Of a DNA stretch of 64,000 nt, positions 41,001 to 49,775 are shown piece by piece. Source of the stretch: Rodentibacter heidelbergensis (GTDB lineage Bacteria; Pseudomonadota; Gammaproteobacteria; Enterobacterales; Pasteurellaceae); the NCBI RefSeq assembly GCF_002000125.1, contig NZ_MLHH01000003.1:124001-188000 (forward strand), in the 5' to 3' direction. Position 1 is the stretch's first letter, and each line of letters begins with the position of its first letter. Below the pieces are notes generated by a model, which made no database searches, had not been told where the DNA came from, and saw only the letters and a program-made list of their open reading frames with translations. The position numbers and the translations under genes are program-made.

Positions 41001-41413
41001 GTTTGGGTTTCCTGTTGTTGATTGTTCAGGGTTTCTAAATCGGCTTGCAGATCCGTTAATGAAGTCGATTGATAATCATCGGCACGGGCCTGATCCAAGC
41101 GTTTTTTAAGATTTTGTAACTCCGCATTATTTTTTTGCGTTTCCGCATCCGCAAGCGCCAAAGTATTATTTAACTCATCATTGCTGTTTTGCTGAGTTTG
41201 AATTTGTTTTAACAAATCGAGAGAGGTTTGCAATTCATCAATGCGTGATTTTTTTGCTTCCGCATTATCAATTTTTTGTGCTGCCTCCAATTCGGTTTTG
41301 AGGCTTTGTTCTGTGGGTAATGAGGTTTGCCCAACCGCCATAGCAGACTGTGAAAGCGTAAACCCCATAATACAAGCCGCTGAAAGTGCGGTAAAAAAAC
41401 GAGAGAGTGTCAT
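38072..41413 (-). CDS. mscK: MscK/KefA-type large mechanosensitive channel
   Basis: A 1113-aa MscS-superfamily channel that opens under membrane tension and, in E. coli MscK, requires external potassium. It has a signal peptide (first 26 residues, ending SQSAMA), a very long Gln-rich periplasmic coiled-coil region (about 30-450, many LEQSQN-like segments), and about eleven membrane helices (about 480-950). The MscS core carries the pore helix GMQEIFANFVSG and the beta domain IRVGDTVTINGMSGTVAKIR. E. coli MscK is 1120 aa, so the length fits. It is upstream of aroC by 21 bases and immediately downstream of menE. An uptake-signal core is embedded in its own coding sequence. Confidence 0.92.
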   Translation of the reverse strand: MTLSRFFTALSAACIMGFTLSQSAMAVGQTSLPTEQSLKTELEAAQKIDNAEAKKSRIDELQTSLDLLKQIQTQQNSNDELNNTLALADAETQKNNAELQNLKKRLDQARADDYQSTSLTDLQADLETLNNQQQETQTALSAANALVAEQSAVSERAQTALAENLKRSQVLNQSLSDGTANSSQEQQYQLELQLIDLKNTYNQTLLKNSDQLSVLYQSRYDLLNVKQQVQQQQISAIQEMINQKNLEQSQNKVEQAQQQQQSAVKNDYIQKELDRNAMLSKLLLEQTEKTNTLSQDELRMRNVLDSLTQTQRTIDGQISALQGTLLLSRIIQQQKQKLPTNLNIQGLSKQISDLRVQIFDITQRRNELYDLDAYIQKVELEENQRFSATEKAQLTTLLTERRKMGSDLIKSLNNQLNLAISLELTQQQITQISDQIQSKLDQQSFWVKSNNPINLDWFKMLPMSLEAQLNGMMKHLGFPTNFDNLLSLLTYVFILIVVGGAIFKFKPAITHRLAMINGEINTLRADSQWHTPIALILTGLLNLSGTLWFLAVCQMIGFFFFRNPQEFWDWSFQMAGYWWFFNVWFAIFRPNGIFVRHFGFAQEDAEKFRGVVKRIIIAVVLLLNTSVFSNVMDNGLANDVLGEINTIAALIFCTVIIAPRFNRALRAYEENQAQRNNVIVKSIQILLQLVPIGLILLIVLGYYYTALNLIQHIINSYIAWCIWFILRNVIYRGITVSSRRLAHRRLMEKRNQKAEEFNDGAPSDDVVVITDQEEGLALNEVRSQLLRFADLFIWSALFGIFYFVWSDLVTVAAYLRDITLWQQVSVVDGANVMESITLFNLLVALIIVGITYVLVRNISGILEILLFSRLKLSQGTPYTITTLLTYIIVAVGSAWAFATLGMSWSKLQWLFAALSVGLGFGMQEIFANFVSGIILLFERPIRVGDTVTINGMSGTVAKIRIRAITIIDFDRKEVIVPNKSFVTGQVINWALSNAMTRLVLTVGVAYGSDLELVKKLLLQAANEQPAVLKEPEPRALFLSFGASTLDHELRVYVGQLSERTNTIDALNRRINELFAENNIDIAFNQLDVFIKNHDTGEEICFKDTNATGLSAQK

Positions 41414-41420
41414 AGTTTTC

Positions 41421-42845
41421 CTATTTATTGTTGTTCTTGCGCGATTGTTGTTCTTGAGACGCCAGCCATTGTGCTAACGCTTTACGAGAAATTTTAATTG
41501 CCCCTTGTTGTATGCCACAAGGGAGCGGGTAATAAGCGATAGGTTGCTTAAATCTTGCTAAATGTGTTTGTAAAAAAACACGCAATTTTTCGACCGCACT
41601 TTCCGTGAACTGTTCATAAAATTCAACAATGGCAACCGGTCTTGCTCCAAATTCCCTATCTGCTTTAGGCAATACCCAGACTTGTTTCACCAAAGGGGAT
41701 TGCAGTATCATCCGTTCAATTTCTTCCGGTTGGATATTTTCTCCACCGGAGATAAACATATTGTCTAAACGGCCGACAATGACTAATTCATTATTTTGCC
41801 AAATCCCTTTATCTTTTGTTTGCAACCAACCTTGCTCATTGGTAAGTGAAATGATCTCACCGTTTTTCCAATACCCTAATGCCAGCCCTGCCCCTTTCAA
41901 CCAAATTTCTTCATTCACCAGTTGAAATTGACGCCCGAAAAGAGGCTGACCGACACCGGGTGAGTTATCTGAGGGTTTGGCAAAAATCGTTGAGGCCATT
42001 TCCGTCATACCATATCCACTATAAGCGATGATGCCATATTGCCGAACCGCTTGGGTTAATTCCAACGGAATATGTGCCCCCCCCAATAAAATATGTTTTG
42101 TGTTAATCGCAATTTGAGGAGAGGTATGCAGATAATCCAGCAAACGTTGAAGTTGTGTAGGCACAAGCGACACATGGCTGGCTTGTAAAAGAGAAGCAAA
42201 AAAATCCTCTTGGGGAAAATGTAACACCGCCCCACAAAGCAACCAACGCCATACAATGCCCTGCCCCGATACATGATATAAAGGCAGTGATAATAACCAA
42301 GATTGCGAGGCATTAAAGTGCATTAATTGACAAACCCCTCGGGCATTGTCCAAATGAGCTTGAATATGATGCACCACCGCTTTGGGTAAACCGCTTGAGC
42401 CGGAGGTGAGTGTCATTGTCGCCGGGCGTAAAAAATCTGCATTATGATAAGACAATTGCTCAGATGGCGATCCTGCCGGAATATCCAACAAATCCTCATC
42501 AAAAAAACATCTGTCAATAGCATATTCAGCACACAACGCATGAATTTTTTCTGCGGGGAATGCCGGATTTAAACCAAGGATTTTTGCGCCGATCTGAATT
42601 GTCGCCAAATAAAGAAAAAGGATCGCCTCAGAATTTTTACCACAAAAAGCAACCAAACTTTCCGAGCTGATCCCTCGGTGTTGTAAAAACGCCGCCGTTT
42701 GATCGATTTTTTGCCCAATCTCCTGCCAAGTAAAAACATCACCTTGCGATGAACGCAAGGCGATTTTCTCACGGTATTGAGGATCATTGGCAAAGGCTTG
42801 CCAAGGAAAAGCTTTAGTTACTGACAAAATAGGCACGCACTTCAT
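41421..42845 (-). CDS. menE: O-succinylbenzoate-CoA ligase
   Basis: Adenylate-forming enzyme that makes OSB-CoA in menaquinone synthesis. The 474-aa product has the ANL motif TMTLTSGSSGLPKAVVHH, then SLPLYHVSGQGIVWRW, YSGYGMTEMAST, and the A8 region VGRLDNMFISGGENIQPEEIE with the late catalytic Lys in GAIKISRKAL. It aligns well with E. coli MenE. Its ATG lies 32 bases inside the end of seqA in another frame, so translation may be coupled. No other men genes are in this window. Confidence 0.94.
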   Translation of the reverse strand: MKCVPILSVTKAFPWQAFANDPQYREKIALRSSQGDVFTWQEIGQKIDQTAAFLQHRGISSESLVAFCGKNSEAILFLYLATIQIGAKILGLNPAFPAEKIHALCAEYAIDRCFFDEDLLDIPAGSPSEQLSYHNADFLRPATMTLTSGSSGLPKAVVHHIQAHLDNARGVCQLMHFNASQSWLLSLPLYHVSGQGIVWRWLLCGAVLHFPQEDFFASLLQASHVSLVPTQLQRLLDYLHTSPQIAINTKHILLGGAHIPLELTQAVRQYGIIAYSGYGMTEMASTIFAKPSDNSPGVGQPLFGRQFQLVNEEIWLKGAGLALGYWKNGEIISLTNEQGWLQTKDKGIWQNNELVIVGRLDNMFISGGENIQPEEIERMILQSPLVKQVWVLPKADREFGARPVAIVEFYEQFTESAVEKLRVFLQTHLARFKQPIAYYPLPCGIQQGAIKISRKALAQWLASQEQQSRKNNNK

Positions 42846-43470
42846 CGATCAGGCTTTCCGGCAAATCCATGGATTGCATTGCCCCTTCTAACATCAACAT
42901 TTTTCGTCCACTGTTGGTGTTGGTAATCACCCAATAAGGCGTATCCGGAATTTGTTTAGGTTTGGTGTGATTTCCCGCCATTAACAATGTCCCTTCATCA
43001 CGCGCAAAATAAACCCGAGTGCGTCCTTGTAGCGATTCCGTTGCCTGCGCAAAACTTTCCGGATTTGTCCGATAAAGCACCCGCAAAATGGATAAAAAAC
43101 GCACAACGGCTTTGCTTTCTTCTTTAAATTCTGGAGAATTGAGCAAAGCCCGCACTTTGTCCGTCATTTGGCTGATCGCCGTTTCCGATTGTTTTCTCAC
43201 GGTTTTCGATACGGCTGGCTCAAGGTTTTTAACGGCAGATGTCGATGAGGATTGAGAAACATTCTCCGATGGAGTTTCTTTTGGCAAAACCGCATCGGAT
43301 TTGACCGCACTTTTATTCGCCTCATCAAAGGAAACAAAATCTAATGTGCTGTTTGGATTGGCAGGTAAATTTAACAAACGGCGAAGAATATCGGAAGCGC
43401 TTTCGCCAATGGATTGAGTTTGTTTTGCAATATATTGGTAGAGTTCTTCATCCACTTCAATAATCTTCAT
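42814..43470 (-). CDS. seqA: Replication-initiation negative regulator SeqA
   Basis: Binds hemimethylated GATC sites and sequesters newly replicated origins. From ATG 43470 (MKIIEVDEELYQYIAKQTQS) it is 218 aa. The N-terminal oligomerisation module, with ASDILRRLLNLP, covers residues 1-40. The C-terminal DNA-binding domain (about 125-218) has RVYFARDEGTLLMAGNHTKP and TPYWVITNTNSGRKMLMLEG. E. coli SeqA is 181 aa; the extra length is a Ser/Lys/Val-rich linker (about 45-110) that contains an uptake-signal core in the DNA. High confidence. Confidence 0.95.
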   Translation of the reverse strand: MKIIEVDEELYQYIAKQTQSIGESASDILRRLLNLPANPNSTLDFVSFDEANKSAVKSDAVLPKETPSENVSQSSSTSAVKNLEPAVSKTVRKQSETAISQMTDKVRALLNSPEFKEESKAVVRFLSILRVLYRTNPESFAQATESLQGRTRVYFARDEGTLLMAGNHTKPKQIPDTPYWVITNTNSGRKMLMLEGAMQSMDLPESLIDEVRAYFVSN

Positions 43471-43539
43471 TTTTGTTTCTCTCTCTGCTAAAATTTTGCC
43501 CATTATAACGATTTCTCAGCCAATTCTCACGCGAAAATT

Positions 43540-44325
43540 ATGCCTAACCCTCAATTATTAAATTTCCAATTTCATCAAGCAAAACAAGCAATTAATAAGC
43601 CTACCCTGGTTTTTATTCATGGCTTATTCGGTGATATGAATAACCTTGGCGTGATCGCCCGTGCTTTTAGTGAACAGTATTCTATTTTACGCGTGGATTT
43701 GCGTAATCATGGACAAAGTTTCCGCACTGAATTAATGGATTATTCCCTGATGGCAGAAGATCTCTTTACTCTCATTCAGCACCTCAAATTGACAAAGGTC
43801 ATTTTGATCGGACACTCAATGGGGGGCAAAACGGCAATGAAATTGACCGCACTTCATCCTGAAATTGTCGAAAAATTAATTGTGATTGATATTGCTCCCC
43901 TACCTTACGGCAATCAAGGACATCAAGATGTTTTCCAAGGTTTATTTGCCGTCAAAAATGCCATGCCCGAAACACGCCAACAGGCAAAATCCATTTTAGA
44001 GCAACATATTGCCGATCCTGCGGTGATACAATTTATGCTGAAATCCTTTGATCCCCATTCATCAGAATTTTTTCGCTTTCATTTAAGCACACTTTTTAAC
44101 CAATACCCCAATTTAATGGACTGGCAAGCTGTGCAGGTAGAAACCCCGACTCTGTTTATTCGAGGAGGAAATTCATCCTATATCAAACCGGAAAATACCG
44201 AGGCAATTTTGAGCCAGTTTCCTCATGCCAATTCATTTACGATAAATGGCTGTGGGCATTGGGTTCATGCGGAAAAACCGGCCTTTGTCATTCGTGCCAT
44301 TGAGCGTTTTCTAAATAAGAATTAA
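43540..44325 (+). CDS. ybfF: Alpha/beta-hydrolase, YbfF-like esterase
   Basis: A 261-aa serine hydrolase with palmitoyl-CoA/acyl esterase-like architecture. The nucleophile elbow is GHSMGGKTAM, the oxyanion His-Gly lies in FIHGLFGDMNNLG, and the catalytic His is in GCGHWVHAEKP near the C-terminus. E. coli YbfF (beside seqA, as here) hydrolyses acyl-CoA and esters in vitro; the physiological substrate is uncertain. It is divergent from seqA with about 70 bases between the starts. Confidence 0.9.
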   Translation: MPNPQLLNFQFHQAKQAINKPTLVFIHGLFGDMNNLGVIARAFSEQYSILRVDLRNHGQSFRTELMDYSLMAEDLFTLIQHLKLTKVILIGHSMGGKTAMKLTALHPEIVEKLIVIDIAPLPYGNQGHQDVFQGLFAVKNAMPETRQQAKSILEQHIADPAVIQFMLKSFDPHSSEFFRFHLSTLFNQYPNLMDWQAVQVETPTLFIRGGNSSYIKPENTEAILSQFPHANSFTINGCGHWVHAEKPAFVIRAIERFLNKN

Positions 44326-44426
44326 TCAGTTCAAATGAGAATGGATTTATGATATAGTTCGCGCCAATCTCAACATCCCCCTTAACGGGTTTATCATTTT
44401 TAAACAGTGACTTAAAGGAAAGAAAA

Positions 44427-44951
44427 ATGGCAGTAGTAGGTTTATTTTATGGTAGCGATACAGGCAATACCGAAAATATCGCTAAGATGATTCAAAAACA
44501 ACTGGGTCATGAACTTGTGGATATTCGTGATATCGCTAAAACCACCAAAGAAGATATCGAAGCCTATGATTTTTTACTTTTCGGCATTCCAACTTGGTAT
44601 TATGGTGAAGCACAAGCAGACTGGGATGATTTTTTCCCAACCCTAGAAGAAATTGATTTTACCGATAAATTAGTGGCTATTTTTGGCTGCGGCGATCAAG
44701 AAGACTATGCCGATTATTTCTGCGATGCGATCGGTACCGTGCGTGATATTGTCGAGCCTCATGGCGCTATTGTGGTGGGAAACTGGCCAACTGAAGGTTA
44801 TACCTTTGAAGCATCAAAAGCACTTTTAGATGAGGGAACATTTATCGGTTTATGTATTGATGAAGACCGTCAGCCGGAGCTTACCGCTGAACGGGTGGAA
44901 AAATGGTGTAAACAAATTTATGAGGAAATGTGTTTAGCGGAACTTGCTTAA
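44427..44951 (+). CDS. fldA: Flavodoxin FldA
   Basis: FMN electron carrier that supports reactions such as activation of anaerobic ribonucleotide reductase and radical-SAM enzymes, and stands in for ferredoxin under iron limitation. The 174-aa product begins MAVVGLFYGSDTGNTENIAK, the FMN phosphate loop, and has FGIPTWYYGEAQADWDDF and GCGDQEDYADYFCDA. It is the long-chain type, like E. coli FldA (176). fur follows by 27 bases, the conserved fldA-fur pairing. The upstream region has only a weak Fur-box-like stretch near 44333. Confidence 0.96.
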   Translation: MAVVGLFYGSDTGNTENIAKMIQKQLGHELVDIRDIAKTTKEDIEAYDFLLFGIPTWYYGEAQADWDDFFPTLEEIDFTDKLVAIFGCGDQEDYADYFCDAIGTVRDIVEPHGAIVVGNWPTEGYTFEASKALLDEGTFIGLCIDEDRQPELTAERVEKWCKQIYEEMCLAELA

Positions 44952-44978
44952 TACGCAATCATATCAAAAGGAAACATT

Positions 44979-45425
44979 ATGTCTGAAGAAAATATTAAAT
45001 TACTCAAAAAAGCAGGCCTAAAAATTACCGAGCCTCGCTTAACCATTTTAGAATTAATGCAAAATCACAAAAATGAGCATTTTTCTGCAGAAGATGTATA
45101 TAAAATCTTGTTAGAACAAGGCAGTGATATCGGACTTGCCACCGTTTACCGTGTGCTAAATCAATTTGATGAGTCAAATATTTTAATCCGTCATAATTTC
45201 GAAGGGAATAAATCGGTTTTTGAACTTGCTCCAACAGAACATCACGACCATATTATTTGTGAAGATTGTGGCAAAGTCTTTGAATTTTCCGATAATCTGA
45301 TCGAGCAACGTCAACGAGAAATCAGCGAACAATATGGGATTAAGCTAAAAGCACATAGCTTGTATCTTTATGGTAAATGTAGCGATATTGACAAATGCGA
45401 AGAAATTAAGAAAGACGAAAAATAA
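44979..45425 (+). CDS. fur: Ferric uptake regulator Fur
   Basis: Iron-responsive transcription repressor. The 148-aa product has the winged helix (LKKAGLKITEPRLTILELMQ...GLATVYRVLNQFDE), the metal-sensing HHDHIICEDCGKVFEF with the first zinc CxxC, and the second Cys pair SDIDKC at the C-terminus, as in E. coli Fur. The start ATG 44979 is preceded by AAAGGAAA. It lies directly after fldA in one operon and ends in a shared terminator with the convergent lipoprotein gene. Confidence 0.97.
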   Translation: MSEENIKLLKKAGLKITEPRLTILELMQNHKNEHFSAEDVYKILLEQGSDIGLATVYRVLNQFDESNILIRHNFEGNKSVFELAPTEHHDHIICEDCGKVFEFSDNLIEQRQREISEQYGIKLKAHSLYLYGKCSDIDKCEEIKKDEK

Positions 45426-45430
45426 TCCTG

Positions 45431-45466
45431 AAAAATACCCGCTCTCTCAAGCGGGTATTTTTATTG
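45431..45466. terminator. Bidirectional terminator between fur and the OppA-like gene
   Basis: AAATACCCGCT-CTCTCA-AGCGGGTATTT followed by TTATT; an 11-bp perfect stem with A and T flanks. Confidence 0.9.
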
Positions 45467-47041
45467 CCCGATTTCCACTTTTCGCCATAGATCCTTACTA
45501 TAAATCGCCCCAATCGGATTCTTCTGTGCCCCCATGACAGAGGGAGCGATATAAACCGGTGTGGTATATTGAAAAAGCGGAAGCAGCAAATTTTCTTGTT
45601 GAATAATCTCACTTAATTTTAAGTAAATATCTGACCGCTCTTTTGCTGATAAGCTTGCCAAGGCTTGCTCAAAAAGGCGATCATAATCAGGATTGGCATA
45701 ACCACTTTTATTATCCGGACTTTTGGAATAAAACAAGCCTAAAAATGCAGCAGGATGATTAAAATCTCCACACCAGCCCGAGCGAATGATCTGAAAATCT
45801 GCCTTTGTCCGCTTTTCCTGTAATGCCTGCCAACTCGTTTCTCGGCTTTCTACACGCAATAAATCTGATTCGGATAACTGCTGCACTAAACGCTGGGCTA
45901 TATTTCGATGAACCGATGCATCATCATAGGTTATCTGCAATATGAGTGGACGCTTTTCTGTAATCTGCGCCTTTGCCAGTAACTGCTCTGCTACCACCGG
46001 TTCCCAGCGTGAATCTTGCCCTTGTAACATCGCCTTGGGTAAAAAATAGGAACTGGGAATGGCATGAGGCATTTCATGCATCGTCATATTGGTAACCGAA
46101 ACCAAGGAAGCAATGGCTTTTCTTACCAAAGGATTTTTAAGCTGTTTGTTGCGTAGATTAAATTCATAAAAATAACCACATAGTTGAGGAAAATATCGGG
46201 TATGTTCTGATATTTGATGAGGCGACCAAAGCACATCAAATTCGGACAATGAAGCCCCATTGTTGGTCACATAATCGTAGGGCACATAATCGACTTTTTT
46301 AAAGGAAACTGCATTTTTGTTCCAATAATAAGGATTTTTTATCAACTGTATGCCTGTTTCATCACGGAATAACAAACTATAAGCCCCATTGGATACCCAT
46401 AAATCGGCATCACGATATTGTGGCAACAATGCAATATGAGCCAACATTTCCGGCAAATAAGGGGTCGGTTTATCGAGGGTGATCAATAAAGTGCGGTCAT
46501 TTTCCGCTTGAATACCAAGATTTTTGAGTGGTAGCTTTTTCTCTAATACCGCCTTCGCCTCTTTTAAATTCAAATACAATAAATAAGATTTTAACGGACT
46601 TTCAGATTGCGAAAGGGCCTGCCAAGACAACACAAAATCTTGTGCTGTTAAAGGCGCGCCATTCGACCACCTTAGCCCTTCACGCAAAACAAAGGTCCAA
46701 TGTTTATTGTCTTTCGTTTGCCAACTTTCTGCCGCACCCGGCACAATATTGCCTTGAGCATCATAGGCAGTAAGCCCTTCAAAAAGATCACGAATGAGAG
46801 AGGTTTGCTCTGTTTCCGTTACTTGCCAAGGATCTAAAACCATAGGGGAGGCCATACCTCGGGTTAATTTATCTCTATCGTAGGTTGGCGTTTTTGGCAG
46901 ATTTTGCCCTTCCGTCATCACAGAAGGTGATGATGGCACTTGAGAAGACCTTGGGCTATTGAATTTATCGCATCCATTTAACGCTAAAATCGTGATAAAA
47001 ATGACCGCACTTTTTAGCCCCAGCATGAATCTATTCCACAT
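45461..47041 (-). CDS. OppA-like peptide-binding lipoprotein (SBP family 5)
   Basis: A 526-aa periplasmic substrate-binding protein of an ABC importer, family 5. The N-terminus carries a lipobox (ILALNGC, Cys24), so it is a lipoprotein, unlike soluble E. coli OppA. Typical SBP_bac_5 segments follow: DLFEGLTAYDAQGNIVPGAA and HWTFVLREGLRWSNGAPLTA. No permease or ATPase genes are next to it, so it is an orphan receptor that must use a shared transporter, perhaps Opp or Dpp. The neighbourhood with prlC resembles H. influenzae. The ligand is unknown; an oligopeptide or glutathione-like peptide are candidates. Confidence 0.87.
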   Translation of the reverse strand: MWNRFMLGLKSAVIFITILALNGCDKFNSPRSSQVPSSPSVMTEGQNLPKTPTYDRDKLTRGMASPMVLDPWQVTETEQTSLIRDLFEGLTAYDAQGNIVPGAAESWQTKDNKHWTFVLREGLRWSNGAPLTAQDFVLSWQALSQSESPLKSYLLYLNLKEAKAVLEKKLPLKNLGIQAENDRTLLITLDKPTPYLPEMLAHIALLPQYRDADLWVSNGAYSLLFRDETGIQLIKNPYYWNKNAVSFKKVDYVPYDYVTNNGASLSEFDVLWSPHQISEHTRYFPQLCGYFYEFNLRNKQLKNPLVRKAIASLVSVTNMTMHEMPHAIPSSYFLPKAMLQGQDSRWEPVVAEQLLAKAQITEKRPLILQITYDDASVHRNIAQRLVQQLSESDLLRVESRETSWQALQEKRTKADFQIIRSGWCGDFNHPAAFLGLFYSKSPDNKSGYANPDYDRLFEQALASLSAKERSDIYLKLSEIIQQENLLLPLFQYTTPVYIAPSVMGAQKNPIGAIYSKDLWRKVEIGQ

Positions 47042-47071
47042 TTTGTTTTCTCTTTTTATTTGTTTTTCCCT

Positions 47072-47446
47072 TTATCTCTCAACAGGCTCTTCTTCAGTTT
47101 TCACCCAAAATAAGAAAAAACCATATTTTATGACAATCAGCAAAGCGATAATCGTCCGTCCTAGCACCGTTGGAGTAAAATAAAAACCAATCAATAAAAT
47201 ACCGGTGGCAAAGCTTAAAATCGACAATTTTGCTTTTTTTGTCATCGCTCGGCGCTCATTAAAAGATTTCAAATATTTTTGATAGATTGTCGTACTCAAA
47301 AACCAATTTTCTAAGGTTTTCGACCCTTTGGTGAAGAAAAATAAGGTCAGCAATAAGAAGGGTGTGGTAGGCAAAATAGGAAGAAAAATACCAATAATAC
47401 CGAGCGTTAAAGAAAGAAAACCTAATAGAATATAAATATATTTCAT
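47072..47446 (-). CDS. YbaN-family inner membrane protein (DUF454)
   Basis: A 124-aa protein with three to four hydrophobic segments and the DUF454 pattern GFLSLTLGIIGIFLPILPTTPFLLL followed by FFFTKGSKTLENWFLSTTIYQ. Relatives include E. coli YbaN; no function is established. It is just upstream of the OppA-like lipoprotein gene (about 30 bases) on the same strand, so the two may be one transcript. It is divergent from prlC. Confidence 0.88.
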   Translation of the reverse strand: MKYIYILLGFLSLTLGIIGIFLPILPTTPFLLLTLFFFTKGSKTLENWFLSTTIYQKYLKSFNERRAMTKKAKLSILSFATGILLIGFYFTPTVLGRTIIALLIVIKYGFFLFWVKTEEEPVER

Positions 47447-47560
47447 AAGATGTCTGATGAGCCTAAATGCGAACCATTATTGCTGATTTTTTAGATTTTT
47501 CAACCTTGATATTATAGAATTCGCCGTCATATACCAAACAGTTTTAAAAAGGAAATCGCT

Positions 47561-49600
47561 ATGTCAAACCCATTACTTAACATCCAAGGCTTACCGCCTT
47601 TTTCACAAATCAAACCCGAACATATTCAACCGGCCATTGAAAAATGCATTCAAGATTGCCGTGATACAATAGAACAGGTTTTAAATCAACCGCACTTGAG
47701 TTGGGACAATTTCATTTTACCTTTAACGGAAGTAAGCGATCGTCTAAGCCGTGCTTGGTCACCGGTTTCTCATTTAAATTCCGTCAAAAACAGCCCTGAG
47801 CTACGGGAAGCTTATCAAGCTTGCCTGCCTCTACTTTCCGAATACAGCACTTGGGTTGGGCAACATAAAGGACTTTACAATGCTTATCTTGCCCTCAAAA
47901 ATAGCCCTGAGTTTGCCAATTACAATGTGGCACAGAAAAAAGCCATTGAAAATGCCTTACGGGATTTCGATCTTTCCGGCATTGGCTTACCTGAAGACAA
48001 ACAAAAACGCTATGGCGAAATTTCAGCAAAATTATCGGAACTCAGCTCACAATTTAGCAATAATGTGTTAGATGCCACAATGGGCTGGGAAAAACTGATC
48101 GAAGATGAAGCCGAACTCAAAGGCCTTCCCGAATCCGCATTACAAGCGGCAAAACAATCGGCTGAAAGCAAAGGATTGAAGGGCTATCGTTTTACCCTTG
48201 AAATTCCAAGCTATTTACCTGTTATGACTTATTGTGAAAACCAAGCATTGCGTGAAGAAATGTACCGTGCTTATGTCACCCGTGCATCAGAGCAAGGCCC
48301 TAATGCCGGTAAATGGGATAATAGTAAGATCATGGAAGAAATTCTCAGCCTGCGTGTAGAATTGGCGAAATTACTTGGATTTAATACTTACACCGAGCTT
48401 TCCCTTGCCACAAAAATGGCAGAAAATCCGCAACAAGTGTTAGATTTCTTAGATAATTTGGCAAAACGGGCTAAACCACAGGGTGAAAAGGAACTGGCGG
48501 AGCTTAACGCCTATTGTGAACAAGAATTTGGCGTTACCAACCTTAAACCTTGGGACATTGCTTTTTACAGTGAAAAACAAAAGCAACATCTCTATGCCAT
48601 CAATGATGAGGAACTACGCCCTTATTTCCCTGAAGATCGTGTGCTTTCCGGTTTATTTGAACTGATTAAACGCATTTTCAATATTCGTGCGGTTGAACGT
48701 TTTGATGTGGATACTTGGCACAAAGATGTGCGTTTCTTTGATCTTATTGATGAAAAAGATCAGCACCGTGGCAGTTTTTATCTCGATCTCTATGCCCGTG
48801 AGAATAAACGAGGCGGCGCATGGATGGATGATTGCATTGGTCGAAAACGTAAAGCTGACGGCACAATTCAAACCCCGGTGGCCTATTTAACCTGTAATTT
48901 CAATGCACCTATCGGCGATAAACCTGCATTGTTTACCCATGATGAAGTGACCACCCTTTTCCACGAATTCGGACATGGTATTCATCATATGTTGACACAA
49001 ATTGATGTGTCTGATGTCGCAGGGATTAATGGTGTGCCTTGGGATGCTGTGGAATTGCCAAGTCAGTTTATGGAAAACTGGTGTTGGGAAGAAGAGGCAT
49101 TGGCATTTATTTCCGGTCATTATGAAACGGGTGAACCTTTGCCAAAAGCAAAATTAGCCCAATTATTGAAAGCGAAAAACTTCCAGGCGGCCATGTTTGT
49201 CTTACGTCAATTAGAATTTGGTATTTTCGATTTCCGCTTGCACCATACCTTTGATCCGGAAAAAATCAATCAAATTCTTGATACCCTCAATGCGGTGAAA
49301 TCACAGGTTGCCGTGATAAAAGGTGTGGATTGGGCAAGAACTCCTCATAGCTTCAGCCATATTTTTGCGGGAGGCTATGCAGCCGGCTACTACAGCTACT
49401 TATGGGCAGAAGTACTCTCTGCCGATGCCTACTCACGCTTTGAAGAAGAAGGGATTTTTAACCCAGTTACCGGAAAATCTTTCCTTGATGAAATCTTAAC
49501 CCGAGGTGGTTCGGAGGAGCCGATGGAACTGTTCAAACGTTTCCGTGGACGTGAGCCACAGTTAGATGCCCTGTTAAGACATAAAGGTATCGCCAATTAA
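47561..49600 (+). CDS. prlC: Oligopeptidase A
   Basis: Cytosolic M3 zinc metallopeptidase that degrades short peptides, including signal-peptide fragments. The 679-aa product (E. coli 680) has the zinc motif TLFHEFGHGIHHML (HExxH) and the downstream third ligand region WDAVELPSQFMENW. It starts MSNPLLNIQGLPPFSQIKP at 47561 with AAAGGAAAT upstream. It has its own strong terminator. High confidence. Confidence 0.96.
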   Translation: MSNPLLNIQGLPPFSQIKPEHIQPAIEKCIQDCRDTIEQVLNQPHLSWDNFILPLTEVSDRLSRAWSPVSHLNSVKNSPELREAYQACLPLLSEYSTWVGQHKGLYNAYLALKNSPEFANYNVAQKKAIENALRDFDLSGIGLPEDKQKRYGEISAKLSELSSQFSNNVLDATMGWEKLIEDEAELKGLPESALQAAKQSAESKGLKGYRFTLEIPSYLPVMTYCENQALREEMYRAYVTRASEQGPNAGKWDNSKIMEEILSLRVELAKLLGFNTYTELSLATKMAENPQQVLDFLDNLAKRAKPQGEKELAELNAYCEQEFGVTNLKPWDIAFYSEKQKQHLYAINDEELRPYFPEDRVLSGLFELIKRIFNIRAVERFDVDTWHKDVRFFDLIDEKDQHRGSFYLDLYARENKRGGAWMDDCIGRKRKADGTIQTPVAYLTCNFNAPIGDKPALFTHDEVTTLFHEFGHGIHHMLTQIDVSDVAGINGVPWDAVELPSQFMENWCWEEEALAFISGHYETGEPLPKAKLAQLLKAKNFQAAMFVLRQLEFGIFDFRLHHTFDPEKINQILDTLNAVKSQVAVIKGVDWARTPHSFSHIFAGGYAAGYYSYLWAEVLSADAYSRFEEEGIFNPVTGKSFLDEILTRGGSEEPMELFKRFRGREPQLDALLRHKGIAN

Positions 49601-49611
49601 TCACAATCAAC

Positions 49612-49636
49612 GCCCTGAAAATTCAGGGCTTTTTTA
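49612..49636 (+). terminator. Terminator of prlC
   Basis: GCCCTGAA-AA-TTCAGGGC followed by TTTTTT, about 12 bases after the stop. Confidence 0.9.
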
Positions 49637-49720
49637 TAAATAAAGTGCGGTCATTTTTCAAAGAGATTTGTCAGTTCCACTTTTTTAAATTCTAATTGGT
49701 ATGTTCTAAATTCAATATAT

Positions 49721-49757
49721 AAAAAAATCGCACGTTTAACTAACGTGCGATTTTTCT
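49721..49757 (-). terminator. Terminator of fabB
   Basis: On the minus strand AAATCGCACGTT-AGTTA-AACGTGCGATTT is followed by TTTTA: a 12-bp perfect stem about 20 bases past the fabB stop. It can act in both directions. Confidence 0.9.
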
Positions 49758-49775
49758 TATTTCATCCGGTTTGGA

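Noticed and set aside
44333-44360. Fur box upstream of fldA
   Set aside because: Only a weak A/T-rich resemblance (around AAATGAGAATGG); not enough matching positions to call.
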